Under the pieces are notes generated by a model. That model saw only the letters and a program-made list of their open reading frames with translations, was not told the origin of the DNA and did not search any database. From Cytidiella melzeri (Eukaryota > Basidiomycota > Agaricomycetes > Polyporales > Irpicaceae): a stretch of DNA of 64,000 nt. Below, piece after piece: positions 1 through 8,184 of the stretch. Position 1 is the stretch's first letter; every line of letters starts with the position of its first letter. The translations under genes and the position numbers were made by a program. Where the stretch lies: positions 1 to 64,000 of the forward strand of contig JABYQR010000032.1 of assembly GCA_022592445.1 (NCBI GenBank), in the 5' to 3' direction.

Positions 1-3000
1 GTGCCAATCAACGCTTGATACTGTCTCAGTAAACCAGAATCTGCTTTGTAGTCAGAATCTGCCTTCTGTAGTACAGCACCTGAAGGTAATGGTGTCCGAG
101 CAGGATTAGCATTTGCCATATTAAATCGTTTTAAAGCCTCTTGAATATACGACTCTTGGTCAAGTAGAATCGTTTTAGCTTTACGATCTCTCTGCACACG
201 CATGCCTAGAATAAGCTTAGCTTCTCCTAAGTCACGCATCTCATAGCGATCCATAAGATTTTTCTTAAGTGCAGACATAGCAAGTTTACTATTTCCTATC
301 GGAAATATATCGTCAACATATAGAATGAGAATTAAATTCCCCCCTTGTTGCCGATACACGTAAACACCAGCATCTGAATGAATCCGGTCAAAGCCTAATT
401 CTATCAGAGTGTTATGAATTTTGATATTCCATGTTCGTGAAGCTTGTTTAAGTCCATAAATGGCTTTCTTAAGCAAACAAACATGGTTCTCCGTTCCCTT
501 CTCCACGAAACCTTCTGGTTGTTCCATATAGATTTCTTCATCCAGTTCGCCGTAAAGGAAAGCTGTTTTCACATCCAATGCCTCGATTTCCCAATCTTCG
601 AGTGCAGCTATAGCTAGTAGCATGCGTATGGATTCAAAACGTGCGACTGGTGAGAAAGTTTCTTGATAATCAATTCCTTCAACTTGGGTGAATCCTTTTG
701 CAACAAGACGCGCTTTATATCGACCATCAGACTTTATGGTGAAGACCCATTTGCATTTCACAATTTTGCGTGATGCGTCTGGTCGTCGTACAAGCGTCCA
801 AGTTTTATTCTTCATTTGAGAATCAATTTCGTCTTGTGCAGCAGCAAACCATTGATCCCGATCATCTCTTTTCATTGCCTGCTTCCACGTCTGTGGATAT
901 TCATTGATTGAATAAGCAGTAATTGAATTAAGAGTCTCGTCATCAATTTCTGCAGAATCATCATCATCAGTTAAGCCTCCTGATAGAGTTTGATGTTCTG
1001 GACCCGGTTCAACGGAAGGTGATCTCGAGGGTTGACGTGATGACGTTCCTGATCGCAAAGGTATCCGTAATCTGGATGGCCCTGCAATCGGAGATCTCGC
1101 GCGTGTTCTCGAGTTCCATTCAGCTCTCAAACGAAGCTCATTTTGTTCTTCCTTTTTGTCCTTAGCCACTTGCTTTTCTAAAGCTTTCTGCATATCCACC
1201 GGCCGCATGGAAAGTTTAGGATTTTTTCCAGCAGTTGAACGTTTGTTCTGGTTGATAGGTGGTGGCAAAGGTGGTTTAGGCTTAGGTCCTCGTTTGATTT
1301 GTGGTTGTGGTTCTTTGTCAAGAACCGGAGCTGAAGGGAATTGCTGCTGTTGTCGAGAAGGATGAGTAGGTGCTTGGTGCTCTGGATGATCATCATCTCC
1401 ATCATCAGAATCTTGGTGACCTTGTTCATCATTCTCTTCAAAAGGTGAAAAATTATCGTGTGGAGGAACAGTGTTATTATCACTGTTATCGCCGACTAAA
1501 GGTTGTTTGGAAGGAGTAATATCTTTACGATACGGGAAATGAGTCTCGTCAAATACTGCATCGCGAGCAATGACGATTCGCTGTTTATCCCAGAACCGGT
1601 AACCCTTTACACCCGGTTCATATCCAACGAATATCATAGGAGTTGCTTTTGGTGACAACTTGTTCTGACGACTCTTGATCGGTACATGGACGTATGCACG
1701 ACATCCAAATACACGAAGCATTGAGATATCTGGTTTTATACCCAGAAAACTCTCTATAGGTGTCTGCCAGTTTAATCGTACATTAGGTAGACGGTTATTT
1801 AAATATACCGCTGCTTCGCAAGTAAGCTTCCAGAAACCATTTGATAACCCAGCTTGCTGACGCAATGCTTCGGCTTTATATTTTATGGTCTGTTGCCATC
1901 GCTCAGCTCTACCATTTTGTTGTGGAGTATACGGTACAGACATTTGTAATTCTATTCCGTGTTCCTTCAGATAATCCTTGAACTCATTATTAATGAACTC
2001 TGTTCCACCATCACATCTGAACTTCTTCATCTTCTTTCCTGTTTGGTTTTCGGCCCATGACTTGTATTCTTTGAATCTTGTGAACGCTTCATCTTTGTGC
2101 TTGAGATAATAGAGCATCCCATGACTAGAAGCATCATCAAGACAAGTCATACCGTATTTGTAACCATCAATAGAAGTTGTAGAATATTCAATGAGATCGG
2201 AATGAGTTAATTCAAGGACTTCTGTAGCTCTCGACATAGATGGTGGAAATGGTTGTCTCTTTCCTTTTCCAACTTGACATCCGTGACAAGGAGAAATTGT
2301 CGATGGAATAGGAATCTTTTCTTTTAATCCCTTTGTTCCTTTGTGAAGATTTTCGACAATCTTATTCCCTGGGTGTCCTAGTCGATTATGCCACAACGTA
2401 TAATCATTACGACTAACTTTATTAATTGAGTCTATCTTCCTGACTAGACGTCCTTTAATCCAATAAAGTCCGGCATGATCAGGTTGACCATTTATAATCT
2501 CTTTTCCTTCATTATAAATTGTCCATCCTTTCGATGTAACACTGCTGGTGCATCCTTGTTGCAGTGCTCTAGAAGGAGAAAAGAATCTTGTAGTCGCATC
2601 TGGTATATAGAGGACATTGTTCAAAGTTGTGCGATGTATTTTATCTTTCACAAGGATCGTGTCAAGTACGACCGTTCCTTTTCCCAATATTTTGACAGTC
2701 ATATCTTTACCTGCTACAGAGCATGTACCTGCTACCGTTGCTGGTTGATACGAGATAAAGTCGTCAATTTCATTGGTAATGTGACTAGTAGCACCACTGT
2801 CGATGAGCCATTCAACGCTTTCAGTCTCACACGTGGAATACAGAGAAACGTTGATGATTTCATTATCGTGCTCGAAGACAGGTTTGGTATCTACTTGAAG
2901 ATTATTTACAGTCGCTTTGTCTTTGCCTTTGCCTTTGGACTTCTTTCGTTGTCCTCCTTTCTTTCCTTTATTCTCCTTGTTACCCTGCTTGTTGTTGGTA

Positions 3001-3815
3001 GAAGATCCTTGCTGATTATTTCCATTACCGCGAGACTTGTTCTGGTTAGGTTTCCCTTTATCCCAGTGCTGACTCGTAGTATGGTTAGAAAGCCCACACT
3101 TCTTGCATTTTTCCTTCGGTAAACGCGTGGTCTGCGTAATCCGATTCGCATTTTCACTGTTTGAACCCTTTCGACGTAACTCTTCCGCAAGTATCTTGGG
3201 GATGAGCGTGTCAAACTTAATTTCTTCGGGTTTTGCAACAGTGCCAATGTATGCAGAAATGGCGGTTTCATATGACGTTGGTAAAGCCCACAAAAGAATA
3301 TGAACTTTAATTTGATCATCAAGGTCTAACCCAGCAACTTTGGTATCTCCAATCTTAGTACGGAAGCCTTGAATTTGTACGTTCATATCCTTAGACTCAT
3401 CAAAAGTTGAGCTAAGTAGGTTTCTGAACGCAACAGAGCTTGCTAAGACTGATGTCTTCTCAAAATCTGTTTTCAATTTCTTCCACACTGCGGAGGCCAA
3501 ATCCTCTCCTTCAAGATAGGATTGCAAAGTAATGTCAAGGTAAATATTGAAATAAGCTAAAGCGCGTTGGTTCCGAATTTCCCAATCCTTAAGTTCCTTC
3601 TTCTCATCAGAAGTGTCAGGAGGTGCAGTAGTCGTACCAGAACCTGAACTGGTTGCAGCTGCTGCGGGTAAGGTAGGTTTTGTTTCGGTTCCATTCACGA
3701 TTAACCAAGTGTTTGAATATCTGAACAAGCCAATCATAGCGGTGGACCATTTCTTGTAGTTTGAACCGTCAAAGACGATCATTTGACTACCGCTAATCTT
3801 TCCTGGTTCAGCCAT
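1..3815 (-). CDS. Ty1/copia-type gag-pol polyprotein (partial, runs off left edge)
   Basis: This is an uninterrupted frame of about 1270 codons from the ATG at 3815 to the window edge. In order it shows a copia-type Gag beginning MAEPGKISG; a zinc knuckle near 3066-3107; the aspartic protease motif WLIDSGATSHIT at about 2775-2810; a GAG-pre-integrase segment; an integrase core with DGGTEF and TPQQNGRAERW (1911 region); a long acidic/proline-rich linker; and a copia reverse transcriptase with WKQAMKRD, DVKTAFLYGELDEEIY and catalytic YVDD (about 309-320). RNase H lies beyond the edge. The protease-integrase-RT order is diagnostic of Pseudoviridae/copia. All landmarks share one frame without stops, so the copy may be recent. 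The last zinc ligand is His rather than Cys (CX2CX4HX4H). The start is chosen because Gag homology begins there and an upstream frame ends on the same bases (TAATG). Confidence 0.95.
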   Translation of the reverse strand, partial: MAEPGKISGSQMIVFDGSNYKKWSTAMIGLFRYSNTWLIVNGTETKPTLPAAAATSSGSGTTTAPPDTSDEKKELKDWEIRNQRALAYFNIYLDITLQSYLEGEDLASAVWKKLKTDFEKTSVLASSVAFRNLLSSTFDESKDMNVQIQGFRTKIGDTKVAGLDLDDQIKVHILLWALPTSYETAISAYIGTVAKPEEIKFDTLIPKILAEELRRKGSNSENANRITQTTRLPKEKCKKCGLSNHTTSQHWDKGKPNQNKSRGNGNNQQGSSTNNKQGNKENKGKKGGQRKKSKGKGKDKATVNNLQVDTKPVFEHDNEIINVSLYSTCETESVEWLIDSGATSHITNEIDDFISYQPATVAGTCSVAGKDMTVKILGKGTVVLDTILVKDKIHRTTLNNVLYIPDATTRFFSPSRALQQGCTSSVTSKGWTIYNEGKEIINGQPDHAGLYWIKGRLVRKIDSINKVSRNDYTLWHNRLGHPGNKIVENLHKGTKGLKEKIPIPSTISPCHGCQVGKGKRQPFPPSMSRATEVLELTHSDLIEYSTTSIDGYKYGMTCLDDASSHGMLYYLKHKDEAFTRFKEYKSWAENQTGKKMKKFRCDGGTEFINNEFKDYLKEHGIELQMSVPYTPQQNGRAERWQQTIKYKAEALRQQAGLSNGFWKLTCEAAVYLNNRLPNVRLNWQTPIESFLGIKPDISMLRVFGCRAYVHVPIKSRQNKLSPKATPMIFVGYEPGVKGYRFWDKQRIVIARDAVFDETHFPYRKDITPSKQPLVGDNSDNNTVPPHDNFSPFEENDEQGHQDSDDGDDDHPEHQAPTHPSRQQQQFPSAPVLDKEPQPQIKRGPKPKPPLPPPINQNKRSTAGKNPKLSMRPVDMQKALEKQVAKDKKEEQNELRLRAEWNSRTRARSPIAGPSRLRIPLRSGTSSRQPSRSPSVEPGPEHQTLSGGLTDDDDSAEIDDETLNSITAYSINEYPQTWKQAMKRDDRDQWFAAAQDEIDSQMKNKTWTLVRRPDASRKIVKCKWVFTIKSDGRYKARLVAKGFTQVEGIDYQETFSPVARFESIRMLLAIAALEDWEIEALDVKTAFLYGELDEEIYMEQPEGFVEKGTENHVCLLKKAIYGLKQASRTWNIKIHNTLIELGFDRIHSDAGVYVYRQQGGNLILILYVDDIFPIGNSKLAMSALKKNLMDRYEMRDLGEAKLILGMRVQRDRKAKTILLDQESYIQEALKRFNMANANPARTPLPSGAVLQKADSDYKADSGLLRQYQALIG

Positions 3816-4384
3816 TATAACCAAAAGCAATCAAGGATCAAGTCGTAGTACGGAATGTACACTTCAGAGATATGAGGTACTACAGGTGCAATTACAGGTG
3901 ATGACGTCTGTTTAGAAGTTTCTTCTAGAAGATCTTCGACTTCGGTGTTTTCTCCGGAATCTGAGTTCTTATCTAGAGATTGACTGGATGTGTCACCAAT
4001 GTAAGTTGTGCCTGTGATGATCTCTGATGGTTCCTGATCTATTACTACTTCTGGTTCGTTGTTCTGTGGTTCTGATTCTCGACGATTTGCTAAGTCTAGA
4101 AGGTATGAATTGACTAAAGCAGGTACGTCAAGATGCGGTACAGATCCTATGTAACCTCTAATGAGTTCTTTCTGATGTTCAAAAGGTTCAAGATATCGGT
4201 CCTGTGTTACCAATGCAATAATTCTATAAACTTCGTTTAAATCTGCTTCAAACGAATATCTATAGCGGTTAGGGCACGGTTGTGTTTCACAGGGTCTTGC
4301 AACACTGTCGACGTCACAAAAGTTCTCTGAGTCAAAGAGGTGAAATTCGGAATTCGTACACGCTAATGAAGCCAGAGTACAACG
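3815..4384 (-). CDS. Upstream open frame overlapping gag-pol start (TAATG)
   Basis: This is a 189-codon stop-to-stop frame without an internal ATG in its first part. Its TAA stop shares an A with the gag-pol ATG (TAATG). Composition looks coding-like: the inner half is rich in Glu, Ser and Pro (for example IGDTSSQSLDKNSDSGENTE) and the N-terminal half has CETQPCPNRYRY. No family is recognised. The stop/start overlap resembles termination-reinitiation junctions of some retroelements, but no conventional start codon is visible, so it could be the 3' exon of a spliced leader ORF or simply a chance open frame in the element's leader. Confidence 0.3.
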   Translation of the reverse strand, partial: RCTLASLACTNSEFHLFDSENFCDVDSVARPCETQPCPNRYRYSFEADLNEVYRIIALVTQDRYLEPFEHQKELIRGYIGSVPHLDVPALVNSYLLDLANRRESEPQNNEPEVVIDQEPSEIITGTTYIGDTSSQSLDKNSDSGENTEVEDLLEETSKQTSSPVIAPVVPHISEVYIPYYDLILDCFWL

Positions 4385-4662
4385 TTACAAACTATGTAAA
4401 GAAAAGTCATAAAAGTTCGTCAGAATGCGCTACGTGATGGTCGTGACTCGAAGCAGAACAGAGAGAGATAGAGAAAATATACAAGTACACTACGGACTAC
4501 GCTAATGAAAATGACCGTTTGTAAAAGTATAAATGTACACATCGCGATATTTTATAATATACAGTGCGCGGTATAGTTCGATTTGCAGAGAGTCCGTTCA
4601 AAGAGAAGACGATCCAGGCTCTAAAGAAGGCTCGAGCGCAGCGGGCTCGATCTTTACCTCCT

Positions 4663-5511
4663 TCATTTTCCTTTGAATTCTTCCTCCCTATGAAAGATGC
4701 TCATCCAGTCTTCCTTCTTCTCCATACGTCTCTGAGTCAGCCAGACCAGCTGGTGATCGCTAAGATGATCGCGACCATTGAAGACCTCCATCGCTGTGTG
4801 AAAGTCTGCAACTGAGATAAAGTACGTGTTCCAGATATTATCACAGTCCGGCCACTGTCCCCTCTTGAGCATGAGGTAAATCCGGGCACAGGCTGTGATC
4901 TCCTTGATCCGCTGAGACTTGGCAAATTCTTCCAGCTCCTCGACCATCTCACGATAGTGCTCGCATTTGTTGCCCATGCTCACGACCATTGTATCAACCA
5001 GTCCCCTAGAGCGTAAGCACAGCTCATTGGGCGTAAAGTTGGGATGGTTAACGTGTTGCATGGCGAGGATGGAACAAACTTGCTCCGGCCTGAAAACCTC
5101 CCCCTTTGGTCCATCCACGCCATAAACCATACCACACGAATAGACAGGCGAAGCCGGCCTAGTGTCTGTACGATCAACGTGGACCCAGTCGTCGAATGAA
5201 AAGGTGGGAATGACTGGTTGGGGAGCGTATACCGTTGGCCATGAATCTTCAACCTGTCCCTCCTCCTGAGTAGTGGAGGACGGAACCGGAGTAGGCTCGG
5301 CAGCAGAAGCGGCCTGGACTACTGGTTCTGAAGAATCATGAGAAACTGGTGAACTGATATTTAAACCGTTCATACCATCAACGATATCCGGAATGACCGG
5401 TGTAGGCGGATTGACCATTGTAGAAGAAGTCTGTGGAGATGCAAAATTATTTAATGCCTGGGCAACCATGTCCCAAAGCGATAATCCTGCACTCACAAAA
5501 GGCGGTGGCAT
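4663..5511 (-). CDS. Hypothetical protein, 282 aa, in the 5' region of the retroelement
   Basis: This is an intact frame from ATG 5511 to the stop at 4663. The N-terminal half is low-complexity (Pro/Ser/Val, with PTPVPSSTTQEEGQ). The C-terminal half looks globular and helical (around EHYREMVEELEEFAKSQRIKE and CARIYLMLKRGQWPDCDNIW). No protease, integrase, RT or zinc-knuckle motif is seen and no family is recognised. It lies on the same strand as gag-pol, between the PBS and gag-pol, and an in-frame proline/histidine-rich stretch continues upstream of the ATG. It could be a structural protein of an older retroelement, a captured host gene, or a mildly decayed gene whose first exons lie at 5512-6006. 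Confidence 0.4.
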   Translation of the reverse strand: MPPPFVSAGLSLWDMVAQALNNFASPQTSSTMVNPPTPVIPDIVDGMNGLNISSPVSHDSSEPVVQAASAAEPTPVPSSTTQEEGQVEDSWPTVYAPQPVIPTFSFDDWVHVDRTDTRPASPVYSCGMVYGVDGPKGEVFRPEQVCSILAMQHVNHPNFTPNELCLRSRGLVDTMVVSMGNKCEHYREMVEELEEFAKSQRIKEITACARIYLMLKRGQWPDCDNIWNTYFISVADFHTAMEVFNGRDHLSDHQLVWLTQRRMEKKEDWMSIFHREEEFKGK

Positions 5512-5639
5512 TGGAGTAGGATGACGATGGGGATGAGGGTGCGACGGCGACGCAGATCGGCGAGGAGGTGCAGCATTAACCCTGGAAGAACTTTGGGTTT
5601 GATGCGCCCTGATTTCCGCACTGACGTTACGAGGCCTTC

Positions 5640-6006
5640 GTCTTATAAATCCAATTCCGCCTCACGATTGGCTTCATCAATGATGCGATTAACCTCTCGG
5701 AGGTGCCTTTGCCTATCACTCTGCCTGAACCTGTCCCAGCCATGACGACCGAGAAGGCTGTACTCCATCGATTCCATGCGCCGACTCCGTCCCTGTCAAC
5801 GTAGTTGACATTGATCCTGGCATCCTGAGCATCGGTTTGACTCATACGGATGAGATGGGAGTTGCTGAACTCCTTATCTCCATAACGATGGGGTGACCCA
5901 TACGGTCAAACCGAGTGTAGTCATGAACGCGGTAGGGATCATTGGGAGAATGGGGAGCGAAGCGGGCATTGACGCGACGGGAAGTGCGGCGAGAGTTGTT
6001 CGGCAT
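5640..6006 (-). pseudogene. Candidate first exons (MPNNSRRTSRR...) joined to the 282-aa frame only by frameshift
   Basis: From the ATG at 6006 a basic frame starts MPNNSRRTSRRVNARFAPH and reads for about 54 codons. A plausible intron (donor GTATGA, acceptor GACAG) would join it in frame to an Arg-rich helical segment (MEYSLLGRHGWDRF, REVNRIIDEANREAE), which then ends at a stop near 5640. Connecting to the 282-aa frame downstream needs a frame change for which I find no splice pair. I read this as the 5' part of one gene carrying at least one indel, but an undetected intron could rescue it. Confidence 0.35.
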
Positions 6007-6784
6007 CTTCAAAAATATAATGGTCTGGAAGAAAGAATCGAAAGTATAAGATTTATGTCGTCGTATTCAATCCACAACACTTTCCTTGAGAAAGTCCTGG
6101 GGATTGCTAATGGAAAAGTCGAATGTGAGTAAAAGTTTTCCACAAGTGATTCAAGACGAGTATGACCACTTGCAACTTCGACTTCTACCAGTCGGTATGA
6201 TACGACGAAAACATAATGGCGCATGTAAGAAACACCACGAAGTATAGGAGAGTCCACAATCTCCGTGATACCAAAAGTAAAAGTGGACGACATGCCTCAA
6301 GAAATTCTACAGCTACAAAAAGCGGCGATTTCTAATTCCAGGACTGACTGACGTGCGCCAACACGAAGGTCCTAGGCCTCTAAGTCACGAGCTTAGAGTG
6401 CCACTCAACACTACCCTCCTATTGTACTACTCCGCCGATCTACCACTTGTACAAGTGGGAGCTTGTTCCTCCACCACCGGATTTTACACTGCGTGTTAGG
6501 CAGATTCCGCGTAATGCACGACTCGTTAAAGTCGAGAACCACCAAGGGTGGCTTAAGTATTCAGCTGGGTTGGGAGTGCGTACGCAAGGGGCAAGTAGGT
6601 GAGGGAATTAGCTGTAGAAGATCAGTTGGGAATATTGTATTCGAAGCTGAGGCAGTCAACCAGTACAACTCTACTACTACTATGTGGCCAAACAAAGTAA
6701 AGTAGAGAAACTTACTTATAAGAAAGCTTGGGGGATACTGGTTGGTGGATGTCGTTGAGAGTGTGGATGTAGTTAAGTTAAAAG

Positions 6785-6799
6785 CCGGGGCTCATAACC
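6785..6799 (-). promoter_or_regulatory. Putative primer-binding site complementary to tRNA-iMet anticodon arm
   Basis: The minus strand reads GGTTATGAGCCCCGG, the reverse complement of a CCGGGGCTCATAACC anticodon arm, i.e. the CAT anticodon of initiator Met tRNA. Copia of Drosophila and Ty5 prime from exactly this tRNA half-molecule, so this is a typical copia-style PBS. It lies downstream of a TATA box and TGACTCA cluster on the same strand, as expected for LTR then PBS. Confidence 0.6.
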
Positions 6800-6801
6800 T
6801 A

Positions 6802-7370
6802 ACAAAGTGGAATATGTGTGCGAGGGGTAGAGGCTGTTAAGCTTCGAAGATGAGTCTTATTATTCTTGCTGCTTCAGCAGCTCTGCTTATATACATGTCT
6901 GTATCTACTTATGTAAGCGACTACTATACATGTCTACTTCAGCTATTCTACTGTACTACTAAGTGCATGACTCATGCATGACTCATGCTATGAGTGCATG
7001 ACTCATGCATGACTCATTGTATGACTAGGTTCAGCACTTGTACCAGAGGCGTACATAACGAGTAAATGACTCATGCTAGTACTTGTCCTCAGATGTATGC
7101 TTTAGGCATCCACTGGAGTCATATGTGCTTTCCATGTCATTTCCTATGCTACTAGAACACAGGCGTACATATATGTATAGTATTACTACAACCCATATCT
7201 GTACGTCTCAGCTAATGTGATGGTTACTACTAGAGTTTCCATATACGGCTGCATAATTCCCATACTAAGACTATGGGAACTCTGCTACCTAAATCGTCCT
7301 TATAATAAGGCGTGGGAAACTACATATCATATCATATTATTATATTATATAGTTTTAACACCCACTACTC
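6802..7370 (-). repeat. LTR-like promoter region (U3-R-U5), boundaries uncertain
   Basis: Read on the minus strand, the segment has an AT-rich start (about 7310-7365), five TGACTCA sites between 7073 and 6968, a TATATAAG box at 6893-6886 and then the PBS. This order matches a retrotransposon LTR. Local direct repeats (GCATGACTCATGCATGACTCAT, twice) sit at 6966-7017. Neither edge shows an unambiguous TG...CA pair: the PBS-proximal end reads CCACTTTGTTA. The second LTR copy needed to fix the ends is not in the window. The stretch 6007-6784 between PBS and the first ATG shows no convincing gene. Confidence 0.5.
6968..7073. promoter_or_regulatory. Cluster of five TGACTCA (Gcn4/AP-1 type) sites
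   Basis: TGACTCA occurs at 6968-6974, 6979-6985, 6999-7005, 7010-7016 and 7067-7073. This is the consensus for Gcn4/CpcA and AP-1-type bZIP factors. The first four form two 11-bp-spaced pairs. They lie about 75-180 nt upstream of the TATA box in the element's direction, so they are well placed to act as an upstream activating region. Actual binding is inferred. Confidence 0.5.
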
Positions 7371-8184
7371 AGGTTCTTCCTGTAACTTGAAGAGACAGAT
7401 CTCAGGCCTGGGGGACTCTCACAGTCTGCATGTACAACTTGATCAAATCAATCTCACTGCGCGGTCCATTGGGCCATCAGGGGAACATTTGGCGTTAGAA
7501 GCAATTGATCACCTACTCAATTATTACTTTAAGCCGGAGACTGGGGTGAAACGTGAAGTGTATTTACCTATATGGGACAGAGTGAAAAGTGGTGGACTTC
7601 TGCAGCCTGGTGATCTGTCACATTTAACATGCTTTGCTTGTTAGGCTTGATCCAAACTCAGATGTGGTGCGAGCTTGGGAGCAATATGGCTTATACCTCT
7701 GAGAACTCAGAAGAGCGATGAACTATGGAGATGTAGTGTTGTATGCCCTGTAAACTAGTGTTCAGTGCTTTTGTAGCTTGCCTATACTATAGCACTTTTG
7801 CAGAGTACATCTTTGTGTTGGGCAAAGCCTGTTCCACGAGTCATGAGTGACAATTGGCAGTTGTGAGACAGCTGGAATACTGCTAATGTGTCATTCCAGG
7901 AAAAATGCGGTCAAGAACAGTCAAATCATTCAGACCATCTCGGGGAACTGTTTGAGTGTTTGATCACAACATCGCTCGGATTCACAGATTGGGTGTATGG
8001 GTGACTGAGGGAGATGGCAGGAGGACAGCGGACAGCACTGTCACGTAATAACACGGGTGGATGATACTTCACTTGCATTTCAACTGGAACATAGCATGAA
8101 TACAGAGCTGGTCATGATGAAAAGTCTGGATGGTCCTGCACACAATGACAGCCGCCGTCTGTAACAGTGTTGGAATCCGACTTC
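7371..8184. other. Gene-poor stretch between retroelement and TBCD 3' end
   Basis: There is no recognised gene. A 110-codon plus-strand frame at 7312-7644 starts in the AT-rich LTR-like end; its C-terminal part reads like protein (LALEAIDHLLNYYFKPETG) but matches nothing I know, so I leave it uncalled. The right part is presumably the TBCD 3' untranslated and terminator region. Confidence 0.4.

Larger units (their letters stand above)
1..7370 (-). mobile_element. Copia-type LTR retrotransposon, single long element or nest of elements
   Basis: The gag-pol frame (3815 down to 1), an LTR-like promoter region (about 6800-7370) and a copia-style primer-binding site (6785-6799) all point the same way on the minus strand. 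Between PBS and gag-pol lie about 3 kb with extra open frames. The right edge is only approximate because the second LTR is outside the window, so direct LTR comparison is impossible. Either this is one element with an unusually long 5' internal region, or a younger copia has inserted into an older element. The sequence alone does not decide between these. Confidence 0.6.

Noticed and set aside
4214..4563. A TG...CA-bounded 350-bp segment that could be the copia 5' LTR
   Set aside because: No primer-binding site follows it, an open frame runs through its inner boundary, and the copia-style PBS is instead at 6785-6799.
6009..6293. A 94-codon minus-strand frame upstream of the MPNNSRR exon
   Set aside because: No motif, and its position between PBS and the first likely ATG fits leader sequence.
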